Positions 24,942 to 33,438 of a DNA stretch of 64,000 nucleotides are shown piece by piece. Source of the DNA: C-114 sp963745405 (GTDB taxonomy: Bacteria; Chloroflexota; Limnocylindria; Limnocylindrales; CSP1-4); contig CAVUWY010000002.1 of assembly GCA_963745405.1 (NCBI GenBank), positions 1,550,001 through 1,614,000 of the forward strand, written 5' to 3'. Under the pieces are notes generated by a model. That model made no database searches, had not been told where the DNA came from, and was given only the letters and a program-made list of their open reading frames with translations. Position 1 is the first letter of the stretch. Each line of letters begins with the position of its first letter. The position numbers and the translations under genes are program-made.

Positions 24942-27227
24942 TCAGTCGGTCCCGATGGGCGCGGCGCCGACGGCGACCGACTCGGACGGGGCGGGCGATG
25001 ACTCCGCCGCCCGAGCGCGCGACCCGGCGGGTCCCAGCTCGACCCCGATGCCGTGGAGCCAGCGCCGGATCTGGGCGTAGACCTCCTCCGCCCCGACGAT
25101 CGGCTCGTCGATCGGCCAGTCGGTCGGATGGAGGATGAACGGATGCGTCTGGGCCCCGCCGAGGCCGCCGTGCGAGCCGATGAGCTCCTCGAAGGCCGCC
25201 ACCTCGTCGGTCTCGGTGTCGAGGAGGCTGATCACGACGAGATCGCCGCAGTTCGCCATGGCGTCGACCTTGCGCAGGCCCCGCGCCGCCGAGCCGCCGT
25301 ATTTCGCGGTGGGGTCGGTGCCCTCGACGCGGTCCTCGTCGAGGTAGTCGATGCCCTCGTGGCCGACGGCGATCGCGCCGTGGGCCTCACTGCGGATCAT
25401 GACGAGGCCGACGCCCGGGTGGTTGGCGAGCGCCTCGACGAGCGAGGGATACGCCTCCGCGATGTCCTCGAGGCTGGCCCGACCCTCGAGCCGCGGGAAG
25501 TAGACGAGGGCGAGATTGCCCGAGGCGCAGACGACGAGTTCCGGCCGGGCGTCGACCGCGGCTGCCTCGCCCGCCTCGAGTTGTCCGCCCGAGCCGGTCG
25601 CGCCATCCCCGACCGAGCTGGTTTCGCCGGGCTCGCCCGCGTCGGCCCGGCCCCGCCTCGCCGGCCCGACCGCGACCACCCCGTCCTTCTTGCGCCCGCG
25701 GAAGGCGACCCGGGCCATCGCGCCGGTGGCTCCCGTGGTCTCCGAGACCTCGCTGAGGAAGGCGTTCACCGAGCCCCACTCCTCGACCCGCTCGGTGGCG
25801 GCCCGGACGGACTCGACGCCGCCCATCAGGTGCGAGATGACAGCCTGGAGCGTCTGGCCGTAGCGCTGCAGGAAGGTCGCCCCGAGGCTCTGCCCATGGT
25901 CGGAGAGCACAACGAACCGATAGGCCCGGGCGGCGTCGGGGGCGGCCTTCTGGAGCGAGCCTAGGACCCGGTCGACTCCCTCGAGGGCCGCCAGCGTCTC
26001 GGCCCGCTCGGGTCCGCTGTGATGGGCGATCTCGTCGTAGTCGGTGTAGTCGACATAGATCACCGCCGCGCCGCGGTACATCTCCTCGATGACGAGGGAC
26101 GTTGAGAGGTCGCGGAGAAGGACGTTGGTCGCGGCCCGGGCGAACGGGTACGGCAGCCCCCGGTGCATCCGGGGCTCGACACCGTCGAGGCGCTGCCGCC
26201 GGGCCTGGACCAGCTCCTTGAAGACCTCGCCACCGCTGAGGATGATCGAGTGGAGGTACATGTAGGGGCTGACGAAGAACGAGAGGAAGGCCCGGCTCTG
26301 GCCGAGGCCCTGCCCCGCCTGGCGGATCGTCGCCATCGTGATGTAGCTGCGAGCGGCGTCCCCGGAGCAGAGGTTGCCGATGCTCGCCCCGTCGTTGGAC
26401 AGCAGGCCGGCACCGTCCGACACGCGGCGGACGATCTCGGCGGCGTCCTCGGGGTGGTTCGATACGAACATCCGGCCGGCCGCCTTGTCCCACCAGCGGA
26501 AGGCCGGGATCCCGTCGTTGTTGCCGTGGAGGATGCCCGCCTGCGATGCCGACGTCTGTGACGGCAGGAGCGCCTCCCACGAGTCGAGCCGCATCGCCCG
26601 GGACCGGATCCAGGCGGCGAGATACGGAAGGCGGCCGGCGCGTACCTGGGCCTGCAGGATCGGGTGGGCGAGCCCGTCGATCTGGACTATGACGAGGCCC
26701 GGCTGCAGCCCAGCCTCGGGTTCACCGAGGCTCCTCCGCTCGGCGGCGTAGCGCCGGACGCTGAGCTGGCGGACGAGGGTCCCGAAGTACGACTCGTCCT
26801 GGTCGATGGAGAGCACGGCGGTCAGGCTGACCATGATGACGGCGAAGATCCACGATCCGACGAATGCGCTGAGGAACGTGTCGATCGCGATCCCCGGCAG
26901 GACGTAGGCGAGGATCTCGAAGGCTGCCACCTGGAAGAGGATGGTGGCGATGCCGCCGACGATGACCGAGACCGGGACGAGAACGGCGAGGATCACCGGC
27001 CGCACGAGCGCGTTGAGCAGCGAGAGGATGATCACCGCCAGGGCGATGCTGGCGAAGTTCTCGGAGCGGATGCCCGGCAGCAGCCAGATCGTGATCGCCA
27101 TCGACACGAAGCCGACGAGGAACGTGACGACGAAGCGGATGAGGAGCGCGCGCCGGCCCTTCCGCCAGTTCCAGATGAGGGACGCCTGGAGTCGGTAGAA
27201 GTCGACCAGCCGGCGTAGGGTGGCCAT
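24942..27227 (-). CDS. holin-4-like membrane domain fused to an alkaline-phosphatase-superfamily phosphodiesterase
   Basis: 761 aa. The first 145 residues hold about four membrane helices of the phage-holin-4-2 (YvlD-like) type (FLVGFVSMAITIWLLPGI, LALLNALVRPVIL-like region). From residue 175 a type-I phosphodiesterase/nucleotide pyrophosphatase domain follows: VIVQIDGLAHPILQ (metal Asp), the catalytic TSASQAG segment, VDYTDYDEIAHHSGPE and SDHGQSLG, whose Asp/His residues should bind zinc. An insertion of about 75 Gly/Ala/Glu-rich residues interrupts the domain near 510-580. Substrate unknown. Likely a membrane-tethered hydrolase. Confidence 0.82.
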   Translation of the reverse strand: MATLRRLVDFYRLQASLIWNWRKGRRALLIRFVVTFLVGFVSMAITIWLLPGIRSENFASIALAVIILSLLNALVRPVILAVLVPVSVIVGGIATILFQVAAFEILAYVLPGIAIDTFLSAFVGSWIFAVIMVSLTAVLSIDQDESYFGTLVRQLSVRRYAAERRSLGEPEAGLQPGLVIVQIDGLAHPILQAQVRAGRLPYLAAWIRSRAMRLDSWEALLPSQTSASQAGILHGNNDGIPAFRWWDKAAGRMFVSNHPEDAAEIVRRVSDGAGLLSNDGASIGNLCSGDAARSYITMATIRQAGQGLGQSRAFLSFFVSPYMYLHSIILSGGEVFKELVQARRQRLDGVEPRMHRGLPYPFARAATNVLLRDLSTSLVIEEMYRGAAVIYVDYTDYDEIAHHSGPERAETLAALEGVDRVLGSLQKAAPDAARAYRFVVLSDHGQSLGATFLQRYGQTLQAVISHLMGGVESVRAATERVEEWGSVNAFLSEVSETTGATGAMARVAFRGRKKDGVVAVGPARRGRADAGEPGETSSVGDGATGSGGQLEAGEAAAVDARPELVVCASGNLALVYFPRLEGRASLEDIAEAYPSLVEALANHPGVGLVMIRSEAHGAIAVGHEGIDYLDEDRVEGTDPTAKYGGSAARGLRKVDAMANCGDLVVISLLDTETDEVAAFEELIGSHGGLGGAQTHPFILHPTDWPIDEPIVGAEEVYAQIRRWLHGIGVELGPAGSRARAAESSPAPSESVAVGAAPIGTD

Positions 27228-27370
27228 CGCTCAGGCGTCGGGGGCGGCGGCGTGGGCGGGGGCGGGGCGCGGGCCCGTATCGGGCCGCGGGCTCATCGCG
27301 CGCCGTTGGTCCGCGGCGACGCGGATGCGGCCGGTGGACCGGCCGATGGACGCTGCGATCATCGTCCGGC

Positions 27371-27376
27371 ATCATA
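27371..27376 (-). promoter_or_regulatory. -10 element upstream of the holin/phosphodiesterase gene
   Basis: TATGAT on the minus strand, a near-consensus -10 hexamer in a GC-rich gap. It would start transcription near 27364 and leave a leader of about 137 nt. No -35 box is obvious. Confidence 0.35.
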
Positions 27377-27453
27377 CCGGCGGGTTCCGGCCGCACCGAG
27401 GGCTGGCGCGGGGCCGGCCCGAAGGTCCGCCGGCGACGACGAAGGAGGGGATC

Positions 27454-28623
27454 GTGCGGGTCGCAGCGAGGATGGCGCGCCTCGGGACCGAGACCGCGTT
27501 CGCGGCCGCTGCCCGGGCACGCGCGCTCGAGGCGACCGGTCGGGACGTCATCCACCTCGAGATCGGTGAGCCCGACTTCGACACGCCGGACAACGTCCGG
27601 GCTGCGGCGCAGCAGGCGCTGGACGATGGCTGGACGCACTACGGCCCGGCCCTCGGCCTGCCGGTCCTGCGCGAGGCGATCGCCCGCGACGCGACGGCTC
27701 GCAAGGGCTTCCCGGTGTCGGCCGACCGGGTCGTCGTGACCCCCGGCGCCAAGCCGATCATGTCGTTCGCCATCACCGCCCTGGTCGACAGCGGCGACGA
27801 GGTCGTCTACCCGGACCCGGGCTTCCCGATCTACGCATCGATGGTGAACTTCGTCGGCGGCGTCGCGATCCCCGTCCCGATCCGCCAGGAGCAGGGCTTC
27901 CGGATGGACCCCGCCGACATCGCCGCCCGGATCACGCCGCGGACGCGCCTGGTCATCTTCAACTCGCCGGCCAACCCGACCGGCGGCGTCCTGGCCAGGG
28001 CCGACCTCGAAGCGATCGCCGCCCTCGCCATCGAGCACGACCTCGTCGTCCTCGCCGACGAGATCTACGGCCGGATCGTCTACGAGGGCGAGCACATCTC
28101 GATCGCCAGCCTGCCGGGCATGGCCGAGCGGACGATCGTCCTGGACGGGTTCTCCAAGACGTACGCGATGACCGGCTGGCGGCTCGGCTACGGCATCGTG
28201 CCGGAGTCCCTCGTCGACGCCTTCAGTGGGCTCGTCATCAACAGCGTCAGTTGCACGAGCTCGTTCAGCCAGGTGGCCGCCGCCGAGGCCCTCGACGGGC
28301 CGCAGGACGCGGTCGAGGCGATGGTCGCCGAGTTCCTCGCCCGGCGCGACCTCATCGTCGACGGCCTCAACGCGATCCCCGGCATCCGCTGCCTCCGGCC
28401 CGCCGGCGCCTTCTACGTCTTCCCCGACGTGTCGGGGACGGGGCTGAGCGGGGAGGAGTTCGCCGAGCGGATGCTCAACGAGGCCGGCGTCTCGGTCCTT
28501 GCCGGGACCGCGTTCGGCGAGGTCGGTCGGGACCACGTCCGGATCAGCTACGCGAATTCGCAGCCGCGCATCGCCGAGGCGCTCGAGCGGATGCGCGCGG
28601 TCCTCGCCCCGCTCACCGTCTGA
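27454..28623 (+). CDS. class I/II PLP-dependent aminotransferase
   Basis: 389-aa fold-type I aminotransferase (AspC/AAT family I-gamma). Recognisable are GEPDFDTPDNV, the NSPANPTGGV loop (binds PLP phosphate and substrate), ADEIYGRIVYEG, and the PLP-lysine in DGFSKTYAMTGWRLGY. GTG at 27454 is chosen because AAGGAGGG lies 4-5 nt upstream and the family's N-terminus begins there; the open frame extends further to 27220 as random sequence. Twelve nt downstream is a 2-hydroxyacid dehydrogenase, so the pair may interconvert an amino acid, oxo-acid and hydroxy-acid. Confidence 0.9.
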   Translation: MRVAARMARLGTETAFAAAARARALEATGRDVIHLEIGEPDFDTPDNVRAAAQQALDDGWTHYGPALGLPVLREAIARDATARKGFPVSADRVVVTPGAKPIMSFAITALVDSGDEVVYPDPGFPIYASMVNFVGGVAIPVPIRQEQGFRMDPADIAARITPRTRLVIFNSPANPTGGVLARADLEAIAALAIEHDLVVLADEIYGRIVYEGEHISIASLPGMAERTIVLDGFSKTYAMTGWRLGYGIVPESLVDAFSGLVINSVSCTSSFSQVAAAEALDGPQDAVEAMVAEFLARRDLIVDGLNAIPGIRCLRPAGAFYVFPDVSGTGLSGEEFAERMLNEAGVSVLAGTAFGEVGRDHVRISYANSQPRIAEALERMRAVLAPLTV

Positions 28624-28635
28624 ACGGCGGCTCCG

Positions 28636-29610
28636 ATGCTGGTCGACCGACCCCGCGTCTTCGTCGCCCGGCGGATCCCCCAGGAGGGGTTGGCGGCGAT
28701 CGCCGCGGACTGCGATGCGACGGTCTGGCCCGGACCGCTGCCGCCGTCCCGACCCGACCTGCTCGCATCGGTGGCCGGCTGCGACGGGATCCTCACCATG
28801 CTGACCGACCGGGTCGACGAGGAGCTGCTCGAGGCTGCCGGGACGGGTCTGCGGGTGGTGAGCAACTACGCCGTCGGCGTCGACAACATCGACCTCGCGG
28901 CCTGCGCCGCCCGCGGCGTTGCCGTCGGCAACACGCCGGGAGCCCTGACCGAGACCAGCGCCGACCTCGCCTTCGCCCTCATCCTCGCCGCGGCCCGACG
29001 GCTGCCCGAGGGCGACCGCCTCGTCCGGGGCGGCGGCTGGCGGACCTGGGACCCACTCCTCCTCCTTGGCCGGGACGTCCACGGCGCCACCCTCGGCATC
29101 ATCGGCTTCGGGCGGATCGGCCAGGCGGTCGCCCGCCGTGCGGCGGGATTCGGGATGACCGTCGTCTATCACAACCGGAACGCGGTGCCGGCGGAGATCG
29201 AACGTGCGCTGGGCGCCGAGCGGGTCCCCCTCGAGGAGCTGCTCGAGCGGTCCGACTTCGTCAGCCTCAACGTGAGCCTGTCGCCGGAGACGCGCCACCT
29301 CATCGATCGAGCCAACCTCGCCCGGATGAAGCCGACCGCGATCCTCGTCAACACGTCGCGCGGCCCGGTCGTCGACCAGGCGGCCCTCTACGAGGCGCTT
29401 CGCGACGGCGTCATCGCGGGGGCGGCCCTCGACGTGACCGACCCCGAGCCGATGGCGGCCGACGACCCGCTGCTCACCCTCGATCGGTGCCTCGTCGTTC
29501 CCCACATCGCGTCCGGCACCGTCGCGACCCGCGGCCGGATGGCCGCGATGGCTGCCGCGAACCTCCTCGCCGGCGTGCACGGGCGGCCGCTGCCGACGCC
29601 GGTCGCCTGA
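28636..29610 (+). CDS. D-isomer-specific 2-hydroxyacid dehydrogenase (glyoxylate/hydroxypyruvate reductase-like)
   Basis: 324 aa. NAD(P)-binding Rossmann motif GIIGFGRIGQAVA, with catalytic Arg in NTSRGPVVD, Glu in DVTDPEPM and His in VVPHIASG, all intact. Together with the preceding aminotransferase it could act in a serine/glyoxylate-type route, but this is inferred from proximity only. NADH against NADPH preference: the residue after the glycine motif reads VVYHNRN, and the Asn/Arg pair would tolerate NADPH. Followed by the tRNA-Lys gene. Confidence 0.88.
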   Translation: MLVDRPRVFVARRIPQEGLAAIAADCDATVWPGPLPPSRPDLLASVAGCDGILTMLTDRVDEELLEAAGTGLRVVSNYAVGVDNIDLAACAARGVAVGNTPGALTETSADLAFALILAAARRLPEGDRLVRGGGWRTWDPLLLLGRDVHGATLGIIGFGRIGQAVARRAAGFGMTVVYHNRNAVPAEIERALGAERVPLEELLERSDFVSLNVSLSPETRHLIDRANLARMKPTAILVNTSRGPVVDQAALYEALRDGVIAGAALDVTDPEPMAADDPLLTLDRCLVVPHIASGTVATRGRMAAMAAANLLAGVHGRPLPTPVA

Positions 29611-29646
29611 GCTGCCCGCCCATCCGACCGGAGGCGGGTCCGCTGC

Positions 29647-29652
29647 TAGACT
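29647..29652 (+). promoter_or_regulatory. -10 element of tRNA-Lys
   Basis: TAGACT ends 7 nt before the mature 5' end of the tRNA, so transcription starts at or next to the first tRNA base. This calibrates the -10 to start distance for the whole window. Confidence 0.55.
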
Positions 29653-29659
29653 CGGCGAC

Positions 29660-29734
29660 GGGCCGGTAGCTCAATGGCAGAGCAAGCGCCTTTTAAGCGC
29701 TGGGTTGTGGGTTCGAGCCCCACCCGGCTCACCA
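29660..29734 (+). tRNA. tRNA-Lys(TTT)
   Basis: Cloverleaf with acceptor GGGCCGG pairing to CCGGCTC (one G-U pair), anticodon stem-loop GCGCCTTTTAAGCGC with anticodon TTT, T-arm GTGGGTTCGAGCCCCAC, discriminator A and an encoded CCA (29732-29734). 75 nt including CCA. A weak inverted repeat TGCCCGT/ACGGGCA follows near 29745-29765. Confidence 0.95.
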
Positions 29735-29852
29735 TCCCGCCTGCCCGTGTCCAGACCAACGGGCACGGCGAGTCCTGCCATGAACGACTCGGCAGGGCCG
29801 CTCAGGGCCCGGCCCGGATGTCGTCGATCGCGACGAGAACGACCGGTGGGCG

Positions 29853-30167
29853 CTAACCGGTCCCGAAAAGTCGAGCCACCACCACCAGCGCCACGAGCGC
29901 GCCGATGACGCCGGCCATGCCGCGTGACCGAGGCGACGCCTCCTTCGTCAGGATGCCGGCGATCGGGATAGCGCTCAGCACGACGACCGCGTAAACGAAA
30001 TGAAGCAGATCCTGAGGGCGCGAGCCACCGACCAGCAGGCCGAGTCCTCCGGCGATGGCGATGACGAGCATGACCAGGAGGATCGCCTCGAGCCGGTCAG
30101 CGATGTCCCCGGGCGGCGAGCGGCGCCACGCTCGCCAGCCAGCCTCCAGGGCGACCAGCACGATCAC
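29853..30167 (-). CDS. small hydrophobic membrane protein next to cytochrome b
   Basis: About 104 aa with three membrane helices (AILLVMLVIAIAGGLGLLVG, FVYAVVVLSAIPIAGILT and GVIGALVALVVVARLF). The frame stays open and looks coding for some 15 codons upstream of the first usable GTG (30165-30167), reading VTQLHTWLAYASAL, with GGGAGG further upstream but no standard start codon. The true start may therefore be an ATC near 30210 or a base error. It follows the cytochrome b gene and shares its lower GC content; possibly a haem-b or quinone-complex accessory subunit. Family not recognised. Confidence 0.55.
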   Translation of the reverse strand: MIVLVALEAGWRAWRRSPPGDIADRLEAILLVMLVIAIAGGLGLLVGGSRPQDLLHFVYAVVVLSAIPIAGILTKEASPRSRGMAGVIGALVALVVVARLFGTG

Positions 30168-30247
30168 CAGCGCGCTCGCGTACGCGAGCCACGTATGGAG
30201 TTGCGTGACGATGACGCGATCCTCCCGGAAAGGTCCCCGGGCTGTGG

Positions 30248-31402
30248 TCAGCCCGTCTCGGCGATCGCGCTCTGGACGACGCCCACGATCAACAGGAACC
30301 AGAAGATAGCCATCGCGAGGAACGCCCAGCCACGTTTGCGCAAGTCGAATGCGGCTGCGATGCTCTCGGGCTCGTGGTCGCTGCGATCGATGAACGGGAT
30401 CGCCAATAGCGCGACGGCCATCAGGATGATCGCCGCGACGGTGCCCCAGATGTCGGGATCGATGCCGAAATTCGCGGCAACGATGTTCATCCCGCGCGTC
30501 CAGCTGATCGGGTAGGTCGGTTTGAATCCGAGCCCACCTGGGTCATCGTCGGTTCCGAAGAGCGGTGAGGACGAGAGGAGTTGGGGCGCGGTTCCGGCAT
30601 TTCTCGGCACCAGTAACGAGATGACCACCACGATCCCGATGAGCACGGCGCTGAGGATGATCCAGCCTTTGATGTGCTCGCCGAACCCCGCGGTCCGACC
30701 GCTCGCACGGAGCCAGAACGGCATCGAGATCCCCTTGAACCGGATCAAGAGGTAATGCCATCCGACGAAGAGCCCGAGCAGGATCGGCACGATCGAGATA
30801 TGCAGGACGTAGATCTGCGCCAGCTTCTCGGACGCGGTCGGGATCGCAAGCAGCGCGTCCGTGGTGTAGTTGAAGGTGTCGGCCAGCCCGACTGCGCTGA
30901 GAACCTCCGAGATGTTCCATGGGACACCGAAACCGACTTCGTCCCAGTGGAGCGCCTCCCCTGTCAGGGAGATCACGAACGTCAGGCCTGCCAGTCCAAC
31001 CCCGACCAGCCAGAGTCCCTCCTTCCCGCGCCGATAGCCGCCCGTGATGAACACCCGAACCATATGGATCATCACGAGGCCGAAGATCAGGTAGGAGTTG
31101 TAGAAATGGAAGTTGAGGATGAGTGCCCAGCCCGGCGTCGCGAGCAGGTTTGCGGTGATCCCGTAGGCAAGGCTCGCGTCGGGGGTGTAGACGAGTGACA
31201 GCAAGAACCCGGTAAGGAGCTCGAGGGCGAGCGAGATCCCCAGCACCCCGCCCAGCAGGTAGAAGATGTTGTTCGTCTCGACGGGGATGAGGTACTCGGC
31301 AAGGAGCTGGCGGACACCGAACTGGTCCGCAAGGGTCGACGCGAACCCTCGTCTGGGGGGCGTCGGCGACGCTGCCCCCGGGGTTGCCGGTTCAGTGGTC
31401 AT
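30248..31402 (-). CDS. second cytochrome b (fused b6/subunit IV type)
   Basis: 384 aa, eight or so membrane helices, so the two parts that are separate genes at 18774 and 19644 are one chain here. Haem ligands are intact: H-x13-H in HFYNSYLIFGLVMIHMVRVF and H-x14-H in the helix HISIVPILLGLFVGWHY. The hinge after helix D shows GFKPTYPISWTRGM in place of a PEWY motif. Base composition is visibly less GC-rich than the neighbours, which suggests transfer or weak expression. The start ATG (31400-31402) overlaps the end of a short Rieske-like reading frame. No intact Rieske or cytochrome c gene accompanies it. Confidence 0.88.
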   Translation of the reverse strand: MTTEPATPGAASPTPPRRGFASTLADQFGVRQLLAEYLIPVETNNIFYLLGGVLGISLALELLTGFLLSLVYTPDASLAYGITANLLATPGWALILNFHFYNSYLIFGLVMIHMVRVFITGGYRRGKEGLWLVGVGLAGLTFVISLTGEALHWDEVGFGVPWNISEVLSAVGLADTFNYTTDALLAIPTASEKLAQIYVLHISIVPILLGLFVGWHYLLIRFKGISMPFWLRASGRTAGFGEHIKGWIILSAVLIGIVVVISLLVPRNAGTAPQLLSSSPLFGTDDDPGGLGFKPTYPISWTRGMNIVAANFGIDPDIWGTVAAIILMAVALLAIPFIDRSDHEPESIAAAFDLRKRGWAFLAMAIFWFLLIVGVVQSAIAETG

Positions 31403-31641
31403 GACCCACTCCCATCGCCAGTCTGCTGTGGCCGAGTCACGGACCCATCGGACGCCACTCGCGCCCGCTCGACGATATACCCGGTTCGGTCGTCCAGCAA
31501 CGTCGTCGTCCATTCTAAACGGGGCGGTGGTCCGCCAACTGGAAGATATGCGGTACCCGGCGACCGAGCGAAAAGTGGAGCTGGCAGACGCGGAGCCCGG
31601 CCGATCTGATCCCCGACCAGAGGTTCAGTGACGCGGAGCAA
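31399..31641 (-). pseudogene. possible remnant of a Rieske protein C-terminus
   Basis: Short frame ending in an ATGA overlap with cytochrome b, as a real upstream operon gene would. Its C-terminus GGPPPRLEWTTTLLDD resembles the G-P-x-P-R segment after the second Rieske loop. In a neighbouring frame just upstream, VCQLHFSLGRR could be the damaged C-x-x-H box. No first box (C-x-H-x-x-C) was found up to 31795, so the gene is truncated or heavily decayed. The 31403-31795 gap holds nothing else I can support. Alternative: an unrelated 80-aa hypothetical protein with a TTG start. Confidence 0.3.
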
Positions 31642-31795
31642 GGCGCCGCCGGGGGCATCACGATCTCCTGCGAGGAGCGGGGCGCAATGAGTCGCTTGTT
31701 GACTGGCGACACCTGGCGCCGTCGTCCGCGCACGCGCTTGACCTTGAAGCGTGCTGCGCGCGAACCTTCACCCGTTACCCCCATCAGTGAGGTCG

Positions 31796-32332
31796 ATGGA
31801 CCACGCCGATCACGTCGCCCTGATCCGGGCCGCCGTCGAGCCGCTCCCCGACGGGCTGTGGGCAGACCTTGGCTCGGGGACCGGCGCCTTCACCCTTGCC
31901 ATCGCCGACCTCCTCGGTCCGGGCGGCCGCATCGTGTCGGTCGATCGTGACGGCGCCGCCCTGCGCGAGCAGTCCCGGGTCATGGCCGAGCGCTTCCCCG
32001 CGGCCGAGGTCCGGATCGTGCTGGCCGACTTCACGACCGATCTCGACGTCCCGCCGCTCGACGGGCTGGTGATGGCCAACGCCCTCCACTACCAGGCCGA
32101 CCGGGAGGCGGCGACCCGCCACATCGCGGCGATGCTCAAGCCGGGCGCGCCGTTCGTCCTGGTCGAGTACGACGCCGATCGCGGCAACCCGTGGGTCCCG
32201 TACCCGCTGTCGTTCAGGACGTGGCAGGCGACTGCTATCCGCTCCGGGCTGACCGAGCCACGCCTGCTCGGCCGCGTGCCGAGTCGCTTCCTCGGGGCGA
32301 TCTACTCGTCGGTCGCGGAGCGGACCGGGTGA
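31796..32332 (+). CDS. class I SAM-dependent methyltransferase
   Basis: 178 aa. SAM-binding motif I is WADLGSGTGAFTLAIA, motif II VSVDRDGAAL, followed by IVLADF and the post-motif LVMANALHY. Short, so the domain is a bare Rossmann-like methyltransferase; UbiE-like in layout. The ATG at 31796 has GTGAGG upstream. Substrate unknown. It is divergent from the atypical cytochrome b locus and back in the normal high-GC composition. Confidence 0.85.
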   Translation: MDHADHVALIRAAVEPLPDGLWADLGSGTGAFTLAIADLLGPGGRIVSVDRDGAALREQSRVMAERFPAAEVRIVLADFTTDLDVPPLDGLVMANALHYQADREAATRHIAAMLKPGAPFVLVEYDADRGNPWVPYPLSFRTWQATAIRSGLTEPRLLGRVPSRFLGAIYSSVAERTG

Positions 32333-32363
32333 TCGCCCGGTCCGGGCCGTCGGGGGTGGGCCT

Positions 32364-32840
32364 TCAGCCCGCGGCCTTCTTGACCAGATCGGCGATCCGC
32401 TTCTCGCCCGCCGCCGTGAGGCTCGTCAGGGCGTAGGCGACCGGCCACATCTCCGCCTCGTCGAGCCGTGCGTCAGGCTGGAAGCCGAGGGTCGAGTAGC
32501 GCACCTTGAACTTCGACTTCGCCTGGAAGAAGCAGATCACCTTGCCGTCCCTGGCGTAGGCCGGCATCCCGTAGAACGTCCGAGGCACGAGGCCCGGCGC
32601 AGCCGCGAGGACGAGCTCGTGGATACGCGCCGCGATCGCCCGATCGTCTTCGGCCATCTCGGCGATCTTGGCCTGCACGTCGGCCTCGCCCTCGCTGCGC
32701 TGCTCCTCCGGGCTTCGTTTCGCCGCCTTCTTTCGCTCCCTGATGGTCTCCTGCATCGCGGCGCGCTCTTCGTCGCTCAAGACGTTATCGGACGTCCGGG
32801 CCGGATCGCCTCCCTTCGTGGATGTCTTCGTGCCCGCCAT
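32364..32840 (-). CDS. DUF1801 / YdhG-like protein
   Basis: 158 aa. An N-terminal charged helical region (about 65 residues, Lys/Glu-rich) precedes a DUF1801 domain with VPRTFYGMPAYARDGKVICF and the terminal helix RIADLVKKA. Relatives are called iron-chaperone or frataxin-like proteins, but their function is unclear. The ATG is preceded by GAGGAGG about 8 nt upstream. Converges with the methyltransferase gene. Confidence 0.82.
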   Translation of the reverse strand: MAGTKTSTKGGDPARTSDNVLSDEERAAMQETIRERKKAAKRSPEEQRSEGEADVQAKIAEMAEDDRAIAARIHELVLAAAPGLVPRTFYGMPAYARDGKVICFFQAKSKFKVRYSTLGFQPDARLDEAEMWPVAYALTSLTAAGEKRIADLVKKAAG

Positions 32841-32917
32841 ATCCGTTCCTCCTCTGACTCGGCGTGACGCCGGAGCGGTGCGATGGTGCTCGCGGTCTCG
32901 ATGGTTCGACCCGGACC

Positions 32918-33349
32918 CTAACCTGTCGATCGATGATCGTCCGGCGGAGACGGATCGGCGACAGGCAGCGCAGGGTCGGCCGGCGGTTCACGCTTGAGCC
33001 GCGTCGCGTCGGGAGGCAGCTCGGGTTCGGGGGGCGTCACGTCGCGCGGTGGCTCGACGCTCGGCCGCTCGACCCGGACGACTCGGATCGACGGCGCCCG
33101 ATGGCCGAGGAGACGATCGAGCCCGGCCCGCCAGGTGATGAACGGGACGATGTAGACGACACCGAGGACGGGCAGCAGGTAGCGTGCGAGCGGCCGCAGC
33201 TCGCTCACTCCGACGGCAAGGGCGACGAGCAGGACCACGTAGGAGACGATCGTGGTCCGCGAGCGGCCGTCGTGGACGAGCCGTCGAACGGGGACGGCGA
33301 TGACGAGGGCGGCCACGATGAGGAGGGCGATGACGATGGCCGCGGGCAC
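32918..33349 (-). CDS. membrane hypothetical protein
   Basis: 143 aa with three hydrophobic segments in the first 80 residues (AAIVIALLIVAALVIAVPV, IVSYVVLLVALAVGV and ARYLLPVLGVVYIVPFIT) and a Pro-rich, charged cytosolic tail of about 50 residues. Family not recognised. The start is a GTG (33347-33349) with TATCAT on the minus strand (33356-33361) 6 nt upstream, so probably leaderless. Divergent from the MFS gene. Confidence 0.6.
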   Translation of the reverse strand: MPAAIVIALLIVAALVIAVPVRRLVHDGRSRTTIVSYVVLLVALAVGVSELRPLARYLLPVLGVVYIVPFITWRAGLDRLLGHRAPSIRVVRVERPSVEPPRDVTPPEPELPPDATRLKREPPADPALPVADPSPPDDHRSTG

Positions 33350-33438
33350 CAGCCGATGATACGGCCGGCCGTCGCGTCCGAGCCGTCGGGTACGATGGCC
33401 GACCGCTGCCCGGCCCTGCCCACGATACGAACGATCCG

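Noticed and set aside
29735..31795. Genomic island integrated at tRNA-Lys
   Set aside because: Lower GC and tRNA adjacency are suggestive, but there is no integrase and no repeated tRNA 3' end at the far side; kept only as a possible transfer of the cytochrome b genes.
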